DNA of 64,000 nucleotides, taken from contig NZ_JAPZBC010000001.1 in NCBI RefSeq assembly GCF_027460265.1, positions 124,001 through 188,000 on the forward strand, given 5' to 3'. A program made the position numbers and the translations under genes. Shown piece after piece: positions 45,555-55,694 of this stretch. How positions within the stretch are numbered: the stretch's first letter is position 1; every line of letters begins with the position of its first letter. The notes beneath the pieces are model-generated. The model was not told the origin of the DNA and did no database searches. It worked only from the letters and a program-made list of their open reading frames with translations. Origin of the DNA: Streptomyces sp. WMMC940 (GTDB lineage Bacteria > Actinomycetota > Actinomycetes > Streptomycetales > Streptomycetaceae).

Positions 45555-46106
45555 TCGGCGGTCTGGTCCGTGATGGGCAGTGTGGTGATCCTCGTGGCAT
45601 TCGCCGTTGCCCTGTTCCTGGTGTGGTCGCTGGTGCGGTTCGAGGGCACGCCCGCTGCCAGGATCGCTGTCGTGGCAGGTCTGCTCGCCATCCTGGTGAG
45701 CGGATACATCGGGTTCGGTATGGCCGGGGAGGGTGAGGCCGTGGTGGATGCCACCGGTCGGGTGCCCGACACGGTGGTGTTCGGGGCCGAGGGCAGCGCC
45801 AAGCTGGCGCACGCCGTCGGCATGCACGGGCTGCAGGTGCTGGGACTGCTGGCCGTCGGTCTCGGCCTGCGGCTGCCATCCGCCCGCGCCCAGGTCCGTT
45901 TGATGTTCCTGGCAGTCGTCGGCTACGGGGCGTTGTTCGCCTCGGTGGCCACCACCGCATACGCCGGACTGCCGTGGACTGCACCCAACCGGTGGCCGGC
46001 GCTGATCGGCTTGGCCGGGGCCGCTGCCGTGGTGGCAGTGTTCGTTGTCGTGGCGCGGCGGTTGCCGTTGGGCATTGAGCGGCACCGTACCGCCGTGATG
46101 AGGTAG
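45195..46106 (+). CDS. Polytopic membrane protein in two-component operon
   Basis: This 303-residue protein has about eight membrane helices, for example FLWWCGALLLASGAVHAVVA, VVFGMSFGVLSWSAVWVM, VILVAFAVALFLVWSLV and GLAGAAAVVAVFVVVARRL. I do not recognise a named family. ATG 45195 is provisional: no clear ribosome site is present, and a GTG at 45141 would add 18 residues. It ends 5 bases before a sensor kinase gene, so the three genes form one operon; it may be the signalling partner or the regulated membrane function. Its first 120 codons and upstream DNA are duplicated in inverse orientation. Confidence 0.75.
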   Translation: MYVVLRQVWSAVRPVTAQQRFLWWCGALLLASGAVHAVVAALDWAPWSGAVSWRKPVVFGMSFGVLSWSAVWVMRQLPVRRWGWLPASLLGTGSVVEVALITMQRWRGEASHFNQKPAFDSAVWSVMGSVVILVAFAVALFLVWSLVRFEGTPAARIAVVAGLLAILVSGYIGFGMAGEGEAVVDATGRVPDTVVFGAEGSAKLAHAVGMHGLQVLGLLAVGLGLRLPSARAQVRLMFLAVVGYGALFASVATTAYAGLPWTAPNRWPALIGLAGAAAVVAVFVVVARRLPLGIERHRTAVMR

Positions 46107-46111
46107 CCCGC

Positions 46112-47248
46112 ATGAACCGGCTCGCCCTGATCGTCTCGTGGGGCAACGGCCTTCCGGCCCGGACCGTGGACGCCGCCCTGGCGGCCGTCGCGGTGGCGGT
46201 GGTGGTCAGCGAGCGGCTGACCACCACGCCGTCGCTTGGCGCGCGGCTGCTGTCGGAAGTGGTGCCGGCAGTGGTGATCGGCGGCAGCCTTGCCGCCCGG
46301 CGGCGCATGCCGGTGACGGCGTACGCGGCGGGTACGGCGGCGCTCGCAGTGGACGCTCTGTGGGTGACCCCTGGCGCGCTGGCGCCGATGGCGAATCTGA
46401 TCGGCCTCTACTCAGTCGGCTACTACGCCACCCCACGGCAGACACTGTGGGGACCGGTGATCGCGCTGCCGGGCATCGCGGCGTACTTCGTCGGCGAAGA
46501 AGCTTCGCCGCCCCCCGTCGTGCCTGCCGCGGTCGTGGTCGTTTGGCTGCTCACCTGGGCCGTCGGCTATGCCGGTGGCCGTCGGCAGGAGCGGCAGGCG
46601 AACGATCGGCGGCTGATGGGCCGGGACGCCGTCATCGACGAGCGGAATCGGATCGCCCGCGAACTGCACGACCTGGTGGGGCACACCATGAGCGTCATGC
46701 TGGTTCAGTCCGGCGCGGCCCGCGTAGTGCTTGACGACGACCCGGAGAAGGCACGCGAGATCCTGGCCGGTGTGGAGCGGGCTGGGCGGGAGGCTTTCGA
46801 CGAGTTGGACCGCGTGCTGGGCCTGCTGCGCCGCGACGACGGCGTCGGCCTGCACCCCGGCCTTGCCGAGCTGCCCCGATTGGTACAGCGGACGGCGGAA
46901 ACGGGGTTGGACGTGACGGTGCGAGTGGATCCGCCGCAGCCGCGCCTGCCGGCCAGCATCGACCTGTCGGCCTACCGGATTGTGCAGGAGGCGCTGACCA
47001 ACGCCTTCCGGCACGGCAACGCGGCCTCGGCCACCGTCGCCGTGCGGTGCGGCGGGCGGAGCGTGGAAGTGGAAGTCCAGGACGACGGGCGCGGCCCGCT
47101 TCCGGGCTACCAGCCGGGCCGGGGGCTTCTGGGGATCTCGGAGCGGGTGGCCGTGTTCGGCGGCCGTGTGGAACACGGGAGAGGCGACGGCGGCGGATTC
47201 CGCATACGGGCCGTGCTACCTCTGCCCCGTTCCGGGGAGCCGGCATGA
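46112..47248 (+). CDS. NarL-type sensor histidine kinase
   Basis: This 378-residue membrane kinase has an N-terminal block of about five membrane helices (to about 155). A HisKA_3 dimerisation domain follows with phospho-acceptor H186 in [16 protein letters not shown]. The C-terminal HATPase has the N-box [10 protein letters not shown] and the G-boxes DDGRGPLP and [11 protein letters not shown]. It should autophosphorylate and pass phosphate to the response regulator encoded next, whose ATG overlaps its stop (ATGA). The sensed signal is not evident; the membrane domain is typical of actinobacterial NarL-type kinases that respond to envelope stress or antibiotics. Confidence 0.93.
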   Translation: MNRLALIVSWGNGLPARTVDAALAAVAVAVVVSERLTTTPSLGARLLSEVVPAVVIGGSLAARRRMPVTAYAAGTAALAVDALWVTPGALAPMANLIGLYSVGYYATPRQTLWGPVIALPGIAAYFVGEEASPPPVVPAAVVVVWLLTWAVGYAGGRRQERQANDRRLMGRDAVIDERNRIARELHDLVGHTMSVMLVQSGAARVVLDDDPEKAREILAGVERAGREAFDELDRVLGLLRRDDGVGLHPGLAELPRLVQRTAETGLDVTVRVDPPQPRLPASIDLSAYRIVQEALTNAFRHGNAASATVAVRCGGRSVEVEVQDDGRGPLPGYQPGRGLLGISERVAVFGGRVEHGRGDGGGFRIRAVLPLPRSGEPA

Positions 47249-47922
47249 CCCTCCGGGTGCTGCTCGCCGACGACGACGCCCTTCTGCGAGCCGGCCTCGG
47301 CGTCATCCTCGGCAATGCCGGTGGCATCGAGGTGGTCGATGAAGCCGCCGACGGCATCCGGGCCATCGAGCTGTGCCGGATGCTGGCGCCTGACGTGGTG
47401 CTCATGGACGTACGGATGCCCGGCATCGACGGCATCGAGGCCACCCGGCGGATCGTCGCCGACGGGCTTCCGACGAAGGTGCTGGTCCTGACCACCTTCC
47501 AGCACGACGAGTACGTGTGGGGCGCGCTGCGCGGCGGCGCAAGCGGATTCCTTCTCAAGCGCTCCTCACCCGAGCGGCTGGTGGACGCCGTGCGTACGGT
47601 GGCGTCCGGCGAGACCCTGCTGGACCCGGCGGTCACCCGCGATCTCGTCGAACACTTCGTGCTGCGTGCCGGTGGCGGGCACGACTTCGCGGCCGCCGGG
47701 GAGCGACGACGGCTCGCGGGGCTCACGCAGCGGGAGGCTCAGGTCCTGAGCCTGGTTGCGCAGGGGCTGTCGAACGAGGAGATCGCGGACCTGCTCGTCA
47801 TCGCCGAGTCCACCGCGAAGACCCATGTGAAGCGGATACTGGCGAAGATCGGCGCCAGGGATCGGGCACAAGCCGTCGTCCTCGCGTATCGGGCCGGTTT
47901 GGTCAGGCCCGGCGAGCGCTGA
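47245..47922 (+). CDS. LuxR/NarL-family response regulator
   Basis: This 225-residue regulator has a receiver domain (1-120) with acidic pair DDD (10-11), phosphorylation site D55 in [10 protein letters not shown], and the conserved Thr/Lys positions in [12 protein letters not shown] and GFLLKRSSP. The LuxR DNA-binding domain is at about 155-220 ([20 protein letters not shown], then [20 protein letters not shown]). It overlaps the kinase gene by 4 bases, ensuring paired production. It likely controls its own operon and unknown targets. Confidence 0.94.
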   Translation: MTLRVLLADDDALLRAGLGVILGNAGGIEVVDEAADGIRAIELCRMLAPDVVLMDVRMPGIDGIEATRRIVADGLPTKVLVLTTFQHDEYVWGALRGGASGFLLKRSSPERLVDAVRTVASGETLLDPAVTRDLVEHFVLRAGGGHDFAAAGERRRLAGLTQREAQVLSLVAQGLSNEEIADLLVIAESTAKTHVKRILAKIGARDRAQAVVLAYRAGLVRPGER

Positions 47923-47981
47923 CACCAGCACTCCCACAGGCGCATACCCCACACACAGGCCCCACACCAACGACGTACTCG

Positions 47982-48133
47982 CGATGGTGGGGACGCCATC
48001 GAGGGTCGGCCGCACGCCGTCACCGGCAGCGCCGACAAGTCCGTTCGACTGTGGGACCTTCTCACAGGAACGCAGGTGGGGGAGCCTCTCATCGGCCACA
48101 CCCGTTCCGTGCGCGCGGTGGCGGTGACCGAGT
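47982..48133 (+). pseudogene. WD40-repeat fragment
   Basis: HAVTGSADKSVRLWDLLTGT and QVGEPLIGHTRSVRAVAVTE form one complete WD40 blade and the start of the next. No flanking gene is present, so it is a leftover of a WD40 protein. Confidence 0.7.
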
Positions 48134-48139
48134 CCCCGG

Positions 48140-48779
48140 GACGGCACCCGCCTGGAGCCGGTGACCGAGGCGATGCGCGCGGCCCTGGAAGAGCTCGCCC
48201 GCACGCTGCGCAGGAGCTCGCCGGGCTGATCGCCGAGGAGTGGGGCAAGCGTTACAGCCGCCCGGTGCGCCTGGGCAAGAACCCGACCCACCCCAGGGCC
48301 AGGATCAACACCACCGGAGCCGACCGCACCTGCTGCTGACGCACCTTCACGGGCGTCCAGTCCTCTTTCGTGCCGGGCCGAAGGTCAAGGCCCTGCGGGG
48401 GGCCTCACGCAGATTTGCCTGATCGACGAGCACGGCCGACTGCGCTGGCGCACCCCGAGGACGGGTGGCTGCCCCGGCCCGGGACCGACGATCGTCTCCC
48501 CCTACGACCCCCGAGCCCGCTCCAGCCGACGCGGGCACACCACCCGCTCGAAGCGGATACGACACACGTCACCGAGACCTGCGACGAGGACGGGACCAAC
48601 GTGAACCTGCTCGACCTGCACAGACGCGCCCGCACAGAGCACGACAGCCTCGACCGGCGCCGGACCTACGCGCTCAGGTCGGCGTGGAAGGCACGATCAA
48701 CGAGCTCGCACACGGCCACGAGATGCGTAGGTGCCGGTACCGCGGCCTCGACGGAACCCATGTCCAGCACGTCCTCAGG
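48140..48779 (+). pseudogene. IS1182-like transposase remnant
   Basis: Scattered frames include LIAEEWGKRYSRPVRLGKNP and, near the end, VGVEGTINELAHGHEMRRCR and YRGLDGTHVQHVL, the conserved C-terminal end of IS1182-type transposases. Most of the gene is frameshifted or missing. An IS256 copy abuts its 3' end. Confidence 0.65.
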
Positions 48780-50006
48780 TCATGTCCCCTGTGGTGGTGT
48801 AGCCGGACCGATCTGGTCGTTGTTGGGGTAGATCTTGTCCATACTGCCTTCGGGGAGGTAGCGGCGGGGGAAGGCGATCCACTCGTCGTGCATCTCGATG
48901 AGCACGGCGGTGGTGAGGCGTTCGAGGGCGTCGGGGTTGGGGAAGATCTGCACGACGTCGGTCCGGCGTTTGATCTCGCGGTTGATCCGCTCCAGCGGAT
49001 TGGTCGACTGGATCTTCTTCCAGTGCCGATCAGGGAAGTCCGCGAACGCGGTCAAGTCCTCCTTCGCTTCCAGGAGCATGGACCTGACCTTGGGGAACTG
49101 GCGGCCGAGCATGTCGGCGACGGTGTCGAGCTGGGCCCGGACGGCTGCGGCGTCGGGCTGGGCGAAGACCGTGCGGATGGTGGCCGCCACCATCTCCGCG
49201 GAATCCTTCGGGATCACCGCGAAGACGTTGCGCAGGAAATGAACGCGGCACCTTTGGTAGCCGGCGCCGAGCATGACCTTGCGCACGGCCTTGACCAGAC
49301 CGCTGTGGTGGTCGGCGATGACCAGGCGGACCCCGGACAGACCGCGCTCGCGCAGGGAGCGCAGGAACTCGCTCCAGAACGCCTCGGTCTCGCTGTCCCC
49401 GACCATCAGGCCCAGCACTTCGCGTCCGCCGTCCTCGGTGATGCCGGTGGCGATGACTACGGCCTGGGACACGATCTGATGGTTCACGCGGGCCTTGCAG
49501 TACGTCGCGTCCAGGTAGATGTAGGGGAAACGGGTGTGATCCAGCGGCCGGGTGCGGAAGACGGTGAGTTCGGCGTCCAGCCCGGTGCAGAGCCGGGACA
49601 CCTCGCTCTTGGAGATGCCGCTGTCAGCACCCAGTGCCCTGACCAGGTCGTCGACGCTGCGGGTGGACACTCCGTGGACGTATGCCTCGACGATGACGGC
49701 GTAGAGGGCCTGGTCGATGCGGCGACGGCGTTCCAGCAGGCTGGGGAAGAAGCTGCCGGTGCGGACCTTGGGGATGGCCAGGTCCAGGTCCCCGGCCTGC
49801 GTGGTCAGTACTTTGTCGCGGTGACCGTTGCGCCAGGTCGTACGGGTGTCGGCGTGCTCGCCGGGCTCCGCGCCGATGTGGGCGGTGGCCTCGGCCTCGA
49901 TGAGTTCCTGCAGGATCCGCTGGGCCAGGACCCTGATCAACTCGATTCCGTCCGCCGTACGCAGTGACTCCATCAGCCGAAGTAAGTCATGCTGGGACAA
50001 GGCCAT
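48780..50006 (-). CDS. IS256-family transposase, intact
   Basis: This 408-residue mutator-type transposase has the DDE residues: Asp in FPYIYLDATYCKARV, Asp in VRLVIADHHSGLVKA, and Glu in STNPLERINREIKRRT with the family's CxxH-like RCRVHFLRN in between. The frame is complete, and MALSQHDLLRLMESL is a typical N-terminus. It may be mobile. A fragment of a related transposase lies at 55150-55470. Confidence 0.93.
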   Translation of the reverse strand: MALSQHDLLRLMESLRTADGIELIRVLAQRILQELIEAEATAHIGAEPGEHADTRTTWRNGHRDKVLTTQAGDLDLAIPKVRTGSFFPSLLERRRRIDQALYAVIVEAYVHGVSTRSVDDLVRALGADSGISKSEVSRLCTGLDAELTVFRTRPLDHTRFPYIYLDATYCKARVNHQIVSQAVVIATGITEDGGREVLGLMVGDSETEAFWSEFLRSLRERGLSGVRLVIADHHSGLVKAVRKVMLGAGYQRCRVHFLRNVFAVIPKDSAEMVAATIRTVFAQPDAAAVRAQLDTVADMLGRQFPKVRSMLLEAKEDLTAFADFPDRHWKKIQSTNPLERINREIKRRTDVVQIFPNPDALERLTTAVLIEMHDEWIAFPRRYLPEGSMDKIYPNNDQIGPATPPQGT

Positions 50007-50377
50007 CGTGTCACCTCTCTCAACGAGCTTCGCTACTCGGAGAGTTGCGCGATGGCCGCCTCATGACCAGGGGCTATGCGGAGATCGCTGCTACACCACT
50101 CGGCGGGACACCATCCGTCCTCACGCGGTGAACGTCGAACGCCTCTCCGGACAGCTCACGTCCGAAGAACCGCCACCACCCCGACCGGCGACCGCGTTCC
50201 AGACCTACCTCGACCAGCACGGCATACCCCGGCCCCAGTCCTGGGCGCTTCGTCGGCGACTGAAGCCGACCTTCAAGATCCCCGTGGCAGAGGCAAGCCA
50301 AGCGTTCCCAACAGAATGACTGTCCGGCTCCCAGGCGCCGCGGCCTGCGATCTGGCAGTGTGCCTTTTCGCGGCCCA
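50007..50377. other. Intergenic, with a short coding scrap
   Basis: The plus frame at about 50127-50319 (HAVNVERLSGQLTSEEPPPP, then FQTYLDQHGIPRPQSWALR) has coding-like texture but no start and no recognisable family. Otherwise nothing was recognised. Confidence 0.35.
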
Positions 50378-50964
50378 TCAGTCATGAACGACGAGAACAC
50401 ATTCATTCAGCTCGGCGGCAAGCCGATACAGCCGCGCGTACTGCGGCAACAGGTCGAGGATCTGGTCGCGATCCCACGGCGACTTGTAGACGCCGGCGGC
50501 CGTCATCGCCTCGGTGTCGAACACGTCCCGAGCACTGTCGAACATGCTCTCCACGGACGCGGCAGTAGCAGCTGCCGTCGCCGGCCGGACGAATCGGAGG
50601 GGAATCCCCTGCACGGCGGTGGCTCCACAGGGGAACGGCTCCGCTCCGAACACCGCGATCTCGGCCAGATCGTCCGGATCCCGCTCTTCCTCCTCCCCCG
50701 GTTCCGTGCCAGCAGCCAGTAAGTGGCGTCCCACGCTTGCGTCGAGAATGTCCTGTCCAGGATTCCGGGCCGGTCGCGTACCACTTGGTGGACGACCGGG
50801 GCAAGCTCGCGCCAGGTCGGGTCACCTCGGGACCGAGAGTCGGCGGCATGGGCCGCCGCCAGCTCAGGGAAGAACTGCATGGCCTCGGCAGCCTCGCGAT
50901 CGACCATCGCGCGCGCCACCAACGGCTCGTAGGGAACCGCCTGATACTGAGCGTTGACAGACAT
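50378..50964 (-). pseudogene. YfbM/DUF1877-like protein with one frameshift
   Basis: From ATG 50964 the frame reads MSVNAQYQAVPYEPLVARAM and RTFSTQAWDATYWLLA. At about 50715 the sense passes to the frame of DPDDLAEIAVFGAEPFPCG and VFDTEAMTAAGVYKSPWDRD, ending LNECVLVVHD. The pattern (a WDATYWLLA helix followed by an EVxxVA-like domain) resembles DUF1877/YfbM. A single-base indel or a sequencing error would explain it; otherwise the gene is full length. Confidence 0.7.
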
Positions 50965-51005
50965 CTCAAGAACTACATCGATCCGGGTAGCCGGACGCCA
51001 TTGCG

Positions 51006-51410
51006 TTGGCACTCCAGCAGAACTTTGACGTTTTCCCTGTTCAGGGGAGGTTTGGGCGAGTGTGGCGGGCTGGGCCGCAGGTCTCGGTGTTCCTGTGCGC
51101 TGTGGCGTTGGGCGGGACCGGCGCGGATGTCACTGCACAGGTGCTGGCTGCGGTGCACGCCGTCACCGTGGTGGTGGTGGCGTTGCGGTGGCCCGCGCCG
51201 GCATGGTGGCTGGCCATGGCCATGACGGTCGTCGTCGTGGTGGGGCATCCGCCCACGCCCGACAACTGGCTGTGGGTGTGGGCGGTGGCCCCTGCCCAGT
51301 CGCCCACCGCACGCCGTGCAGTGGCGGTCTCGATCATGGACGGTGGCACGGCGTACTCACGGACGCGCTGCCACATCAGCAATCGGGGCGGAATCCCGTT
51401 CGCGAGGTGA
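51006..51410 (+). pseudogene. Possible membrane-protein remnant
   Basis: The stretch VSVFLCAVALGGTGADVTAQ, VTVVVVALRWPAPAWWLAMA and MTVVVVVGHPP gives two or three membrane helices, as in the N-terminus of a sensor kinase. The rest lacks motifs. It is weakly supported. Confidence 0.3.
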
Positions 51411-51507
51411 TGTGCCATCAGCACTCACCCTGAGCGAACGATGCCCCCAATCCGAATGAGGAGGAGTTCTTCATCGCGGGCATCGTAGACACACCGCTCG
51501 TGTTCTG

Positions 51508-52067
51508 TCACTCCTTTGTCGCGTGATCGTCCGCGTCCATGGCGATCACGGAAGCGGAGTCGCGTCGAGGTACTCCCGCACCGGCCCGAAACGGTCCGTA
51601 GGGCGCGTACTGCGGGATCTCCCCCAGGGTGACGCGGACGAGCTCGGACAGCTCCCGCGTGTCCGCGTCATGAGCGCTGCCGCCCACCACCTCGCACGCC
51701 GTGCAGGACATCATCCGGCCGGTCTGCGTGTGCACCCGTTCGCCCAACTGCGCCACGGCGACCACGACCAGACCCGTTTCCTCGCGCTTTCCCCCACTGC
51801 TGCGACTTCGCGTGACTCACCGGGCTCCACCGCTCCGGCGGAGAACTGCCAGAAAGGCTGCCCTCGCCGACCCGCCGGCGAACCATCAGCCCAACGGCGA
51901 CAGCGACAGGACTCCTCGATCCGGCGCCGAGCATCCAACCGCGTCGCGCTCAGCAGGACATGCCCGACGACCCGGACGCCGACGACAGCGACAAAGGACG
52001 CCGGCGCCAATGCAGCCCCTGCAGCGCGAAATGCCTCCACGAGCTCCGGGAACCCGATCGCTGTCAC
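51508..52067 (-). pseudogene. NUDIX hydrolase, frameshifted
   Basis: One frame gives MTAIGFPELVEAFRAAGAAL and FWQFSAGAVEPGESREVAAV, the strand before and start of a Nudix box. A second gives QLGERVHTQTGRMMSCTACE and LVRVTLGEIPQYAPYGPFRA, the typical C-terminal half. At least two frameshifts lie between, and the REExxEE part of the box is destroyed. It would have hydrolysed nucleoside diphosphate derivatives. Confidence 0.75.
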
Positions 52068-52250
52068 CTCCGCCGGCGTGCACCACTTCGGCGCCGGTCA
52101 GACGAACAGGCCACTCGCGCACCGTGTTCCACCAATGCGGGGAGTCCCGCCGCCACTTCGACGAAGAGCACCCTCACATGCCGTCACTGACCGACTCCCC
52201 CGACATCAACCCGGCACATCGCTCGCCTGGTTGTCGTGCACAATGAGCGG

Positions 52251-53618
52251 ATGACGGACATCGGTGACGCGGCCACCATGCACGCCTGGGCAGCCCTGGA
52301 GGGCCAGGACCGACTGCTTCGGCGCGTGTCCTTCGAGGGAGCGGGCACTGTCCTGCCCTCGCGCCTGCCGGTGAGGGAACTGGCGCGGGCCAGCGTGGCA
52401 GTGGCCTCACTGGCGGCAGCGGAACTGCTGGCGCTGCGCAACGGCGTGCCGGTGCCCGCGGTGCGGGTGATCGAGGGAGCAGTGGCCACCGCGTTCGTCA
52501 GCGAACGTCATCTGCGGATCGACGGCCGGACTCCGACGTCCTTCGCCCCACTGTCCGGGTTCTGGCAGACGGCCGACGGATGGGTGCGCACGCACGCCAA
52601 CTACCCGCACCACCGTGCCCGGCTGCTCGGCGCCCTGGGTATCGCGGACACCGGAGAGGACCAGGCGCTGGCGGAGGTGCTCGCGGGGGAACTGGCATCG
52701 CGTTCTGCCCGCCACGTCCAGGAGACCGTGTACGCGGCGGGCGGCCTGGCCGTGGCTGTAGCTCCCGCACCCAGTGCGCCCGGCCCCGCTCTGGTCGGGG
52801 CACGTCGCACGGACCGGGGCACCCCCCGACTGCTGACGCCCGCGTCGAAGCCGGCGCAGGGGGTCCGGGTACTGGACCTGACCCGCGTCATCGCCGGCCC
52901 CGTCGGCACCCGCACACTGGCGCTGCTGGGCGCCGACGTGCTGCGCGTGGATACCCCCCGGCTCCCCGAGGATGCAGATTCCCACGCCGACACCGGCGTG
53001 GGAAAACGCTCCACACTGCTGGACCTCACCAGCCCTGGCGACCGGCATGCGTTCGAGGAACTCCTCAGCCAGGCAGACGTCGTGGTGACCGGCTATCGCC
53101 CCGGTGCCCTGGACCGGCACGGACTGGCCCCCGATGCGCTGCTGTCCCGGCATCCAGACCTGATCGTCGCCCAACTGTCCGCTTGGGGCTGGTCCGGCCC
53201 TTGGGCCGAGCGCCGCGGCTTCGACAGCCTGGTCCAAGCCGGTACCGGTATCGCTGCAATCGAGGCCGCGGCCGACGGCCGCCCGGGTGCACTGCCCGCG
53301 CAGGCCCTGGACCACGGAACCGGGTACCTGCTCGCCGCCGCCGTTCTACGGGCACTGAGCGACCGCCAGGCAACCGGCGGCGGGCGGCAGCTTCGTCTCT
53401 CCCTGGCAGGCACGGCGTCCTGGCTGCTGCACGACATCCGCCCCACCCCCGTACAAGGCGAAGCCGACCTCTACGACCCCGGGTTCTGGCTCACCGAGAC
53501 CGAATCCCCCTACGGTCTGCTCCGTCATGCCCTCCCCCCGGTCCGCTACGACGGCGCACCCACGAACTGGAATCATGCGCCGACCAAGTGGGGCACCGAT
53601 CTGCCGAACTGGGTTTAG
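52251..53618 (+). CDS. Family III CoA-transferase (CaiB/BaiF type)
   Basis: This 455-residue enzyme is a CaiB/BaiF-type acyl-CoA transferase. The core is VRVLDLTRVIAGPVGTRTLA, then STLLDLTSPGDRHAFEELL, VVVTGYRPGALDRHGLAPDA, QLSAWGWSGPWAERRGFDSL and VQAGTGIAA, with a conserved Asp in GFDSL. These enzymes move CoA between carboxylic acids via a glutamyl or aspartyl anhydride. The first ~200 residues contain an extra, partial repeat of the fold (WVRTHANYPHHRARLLGALG), as in longer members. ATG 52251 is preferred over a GTG at 52236. The pair of substrates cannot be predicted. Confidence 0.88.
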   Translation: MTDIGDAATMHAWAALEGQDRLLRRVSFEGAGTVLPSRLPVRELARASVAVASLAAAELLALRNGVPVPAVRVIEGAVATAFVSERHLRIDGRTPTSFAPLSGFWQTADGWVRTHANYPHHRARLLGALGIADTGEDQALAEVLAGELASRSARHVQETVYAAGGLAVAVAPAPSAPGPALVGARRTDRGTPRLLTPASKPAQGVRVLDLTRVIAGPVGTRTLALLGADVLRVDTPRLPEDADSHADTGVGKRSTLLDLTSPGDRHAFEELLSQADVVVTGYRPGALDRHGLAPDALLSRHPDLIVAQLSAWGWSGPWAERRGFDSLVQAGTGIAAIEAAADGRPGALPAQALDHGTGYLLAAAVLRALSDRQATGGGRQLRLSLAGTASWLLHDIRPTPVQGEADLYDPGFWLTETESPYGLLRHALPPVRYDGAPTNWNHAPTKWGTDLPNWV

Positions 53619-53761
53619 TACTCCAGCAGGATTCTGCTGTCTGACCTGGTCTTTCGCCGGGTTGCATACTCCAGCCGTAGATCGTTGTGTGCCTTGCTCG
53701 AGGCTGTCTGCCGCTGGAGAAACCAGGTGGCCTCGGCGCACCATCCGGGTAGAGTCGGCCA

Positions 53762-54439
53762 ATGCCCGAGTTGCAGCGGCTGCATGCCGGTCATGCCCCG
53801 GCGGTCCTGGCCTTCGAACTGGCGAACCGCGCCTACTTCGCCGCCTCGGTCCCCGATCGCGGCAACGACTTCTTCGACCAGTTCACCGACCGGTACAGCG
53901 CTTTGTTGGCTGAGCAGGAGGCTGGCATCTGCGTCTTCCACGTGCTGGTCGCCGAGGACGGCTCGGTACTCGGCAGGTTCAACCTGGTCGACATCGAAGA
54001 CCGCACCGCGGAACTCGGCTACCGCGTCGCGCAGCACGTCGCCGGCCGAGGCGTGGCGACCACAACCGTCCGCGAGCTGTGCCGACTGGCGGCGGCCCAG
54101 TACCGGTTGCGCACACTTCGAGCGGCCGTCGTCCGCCGGAATGCCGCGTCCCGAAAGGTGCTGACCAAAGCCGGGTTCGTCCCCGTCGGACCCGCCGACC
54201 AGGCCCACCTCGGCGGCAAGCCAGGCACCTGGTATCGGCGCGATCTGGTGCACGCGATCTTGCCGGGGGCCTGCTGCGGAAAGGCCGCGGCCACCGCTGA
54301 TCATCGGTGTGTGAAGACTGAAGATCATGCGGTGGCCGCTGGTCACAGCGTGGACCCTGCCCGCCGGCAGGAAGCGTTCGAGGTCCTGATGGGCTGGAAT
54401 GGCTGGACAGCGCGCGGGCGGAACTCCGGCGCCGGGTAG
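53762..54439 (+). CDS. GNAT N-acetyltransferase with extended C-terminus
   Basis: This 225-residue protein carries a RimJ/RimL-like GNAT domain at about 5-165: VFHVLVAEDGSVLGRFNLVD, ELGYRVAQHVAGRGVATTTV (the acetyl-CoA loop), and NAASRKVLTKAGFVPVG. It transfers acetyl to an amine, possibly a protein N-terminus or a drug. The domain should end near GTWYRRDL (about 163). The following 60 residues look like random read-through into IS701 debris, so the original stop was probably lost. The ATG at 53762 fits the conserved N-terminus. Confidence 0.85.
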   Translation: MPELQRLHAGHAPAVLAFELANRAYFAASVPDRGNDFFDQFTDRYSALLAEQEAGICVFHVLVAEDGSVLGRFNLVDIEDRTAELGYRVAQHVAGRGVATTTVRELCRLAAAQYRLRTLRAAVVRRNAASRKVLTKAGFVPVGPADQAHLGGKPGTWYRRDLVHAILPGACCGKAAATADHRCVKTEDHAVAAGHSVDPARRQEAFEVLMGWNGWTARGRNSGAG

Positions 54440-54800
54440 AAGACCTCGTGCGAGGGCTGCTGTCGGACCTGCCGCACAAGTACTGCTGAACCATCGCCGA
54501 ATGGGCCGGTGAGGCCACTCCGGACGGCATCCGGCACCTGCTCGGCCGGGCCCGGTGGGACGCCGACCATGTGCGCGAGTACATCCTGGAGCATCTGCGT
54601 GACGAGGATGCAGTCCTGGTGGTCGACGAGACCGGCGACGTGAAGAAGCACGCACACCGCCGGTGTCCAGCACCAGTACACCGGCACCGCCGGGCCTGGC
54701 CTGTCGAGCAGCTACCGGTGACGTCCAGCATCTCCTGGAGCCAGACTGTCCAAGATCTCCAGGGACCTCACACTCCGGGGAGAACGAACTGGCCGTTGAC
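54395..54800 (+). pseudogene. IS701-type transposase N-terminal remnant
   Basis: Frames read VRGLLSDLPHKYC, a TGA stop, then EWAGEATPDGIRHLLGRARW and EYILEHLRDEDAVLVVDETG with the first catalytic Asp, then GVQHQYTGTAGP in another frame. Stop codons and frameshifts make it dead. It is a different copy from that at 38590. Confidence 0.75.
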
Positions 54801-54804
54801 AGCC

Positions 54805-55035
54805 CTATGAGCCCACCGGCACCACGTGGATGTCGCCACCGTTTGCCTCGACCCTGGCGATGTCCAGAACCCGCGAATCCGGCAGGATCATCTTCACTGT
54901 CGGACTGGGGCCGCCGCCGGGCTTCCCCTCGCCGCTACAGGCCGCGTTGCCGCCGCCGGCCTGGACGTCTCCTCCGGCCTCCCAGACTTGATTCGCCGCA
55001 TCATCCAACTTCTGCTTCATCGTGTCGTGGTCCAT
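54805..55035 (-). CDS. Small protein of unknown function
   Basis: This 76-residue frame starts at ATG 55035 with AAGGAAGG upstream. It is polar, with one Cys (GGGNAACSGEGKPGGGPSPT) and a C-terminal strand-like part (VKMILPDSRVLDIARVEANG). I do not recognise it. The ribosome site and codon texture favour a real gene, but it lies among IS debris and could be the remnant of a longer one. Confidence 0.45.
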   Translation of the reverse strand: MDHDTMKQKLDDAANQVWEAGGDVQAGGGNAACSGEGKPGGGPSPTVKMILPDSRVLDIARVEANGGDIHVVPVGS

Positions 55036-55149
55036 CACTCTTGGTGCCTTCCTTGCGACCGTGCTTCCTCCATCACCTTCCTGATATCGACCTCGTCCCG
55101 CATCTGAAGAACAGCCATGCGAGTGCCGGCACCCGCCGGCTCCCAGGCC

Positions 55150-55470
55150 GTGTATCGAAAGTGGATCTCGAGCGATGAATGATCACGAGCGCCTTGCAGT
55201 AGGTCGCGTCCAGGTAGATGTACGGAAAGCGGACGTGGTCCAGGGGCCGGGCACGGAACGCGGTCAGCCGGCCGTCCAGGTCCTGGCAGATCCGCGAGAC
55301 CTCGCTCTTGGATATCCCGGTGTCCGCGCCGAGGGCCTTGACCAGGTCGTCCACCGACCGCGTGGAGACGCCGTGGTCATATGCCTCCATGACGACCGCG
55401 TACAGGGCCTGGTCGATGCGGCGGCATCGCTCCAGCAGCAGCGCGGGGAAGGAGCTCCCCGACCGCAGCT
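55150..55470 (-). pseudogene. IS256 transposase fragment
   Basis: LLLERCRRIDQALYAVVMEA, GVSTRSVDDLVKALGADTGI and FPYIYLDATYCKAL match the second quarter of the IS256 transposase at 48780, with differences that make it a separate lineage. Both ends are missing. It is joined in frame to IS630 sequence upstream. Confidence 0.85.
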
Positions 55471-55660
55471 TGTTGGCGATGGTGAACTGCCGCAGCGGTC
55501 CGAAGTGGGCCTCGATCGGGTTGGCCCAGGACGCATAGGTCGGGGGTGAAGCACAGCTCGACGCGGTTCTTCCTGGTGGCCCAGCGTCGGATCTGCTCGA
55601 CCTTGTGGGCGGAGAGGCGCAGCTCGGACCGCATGTGGACACCGGGATAAAGCTCGTCGC
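55471..55660 (-). pseudogene. IS630 transposase fragment
   Basis: RLSAHKVEQIRRWATRKNRV and ELCFTPDLCV, with ASWANPIEAHFGPLRQFTIA in an adjacent frame, are the C-terminal core of an IS630 transposase (the WANPIE motif holds the catalytic Glu). It continues in frame into the IS256 fragment. Confidence 0.75.
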
Positions 55661-55694
55661 TGTCAGTGAATCGTGTCCCCGGGACGGCGGCGGC

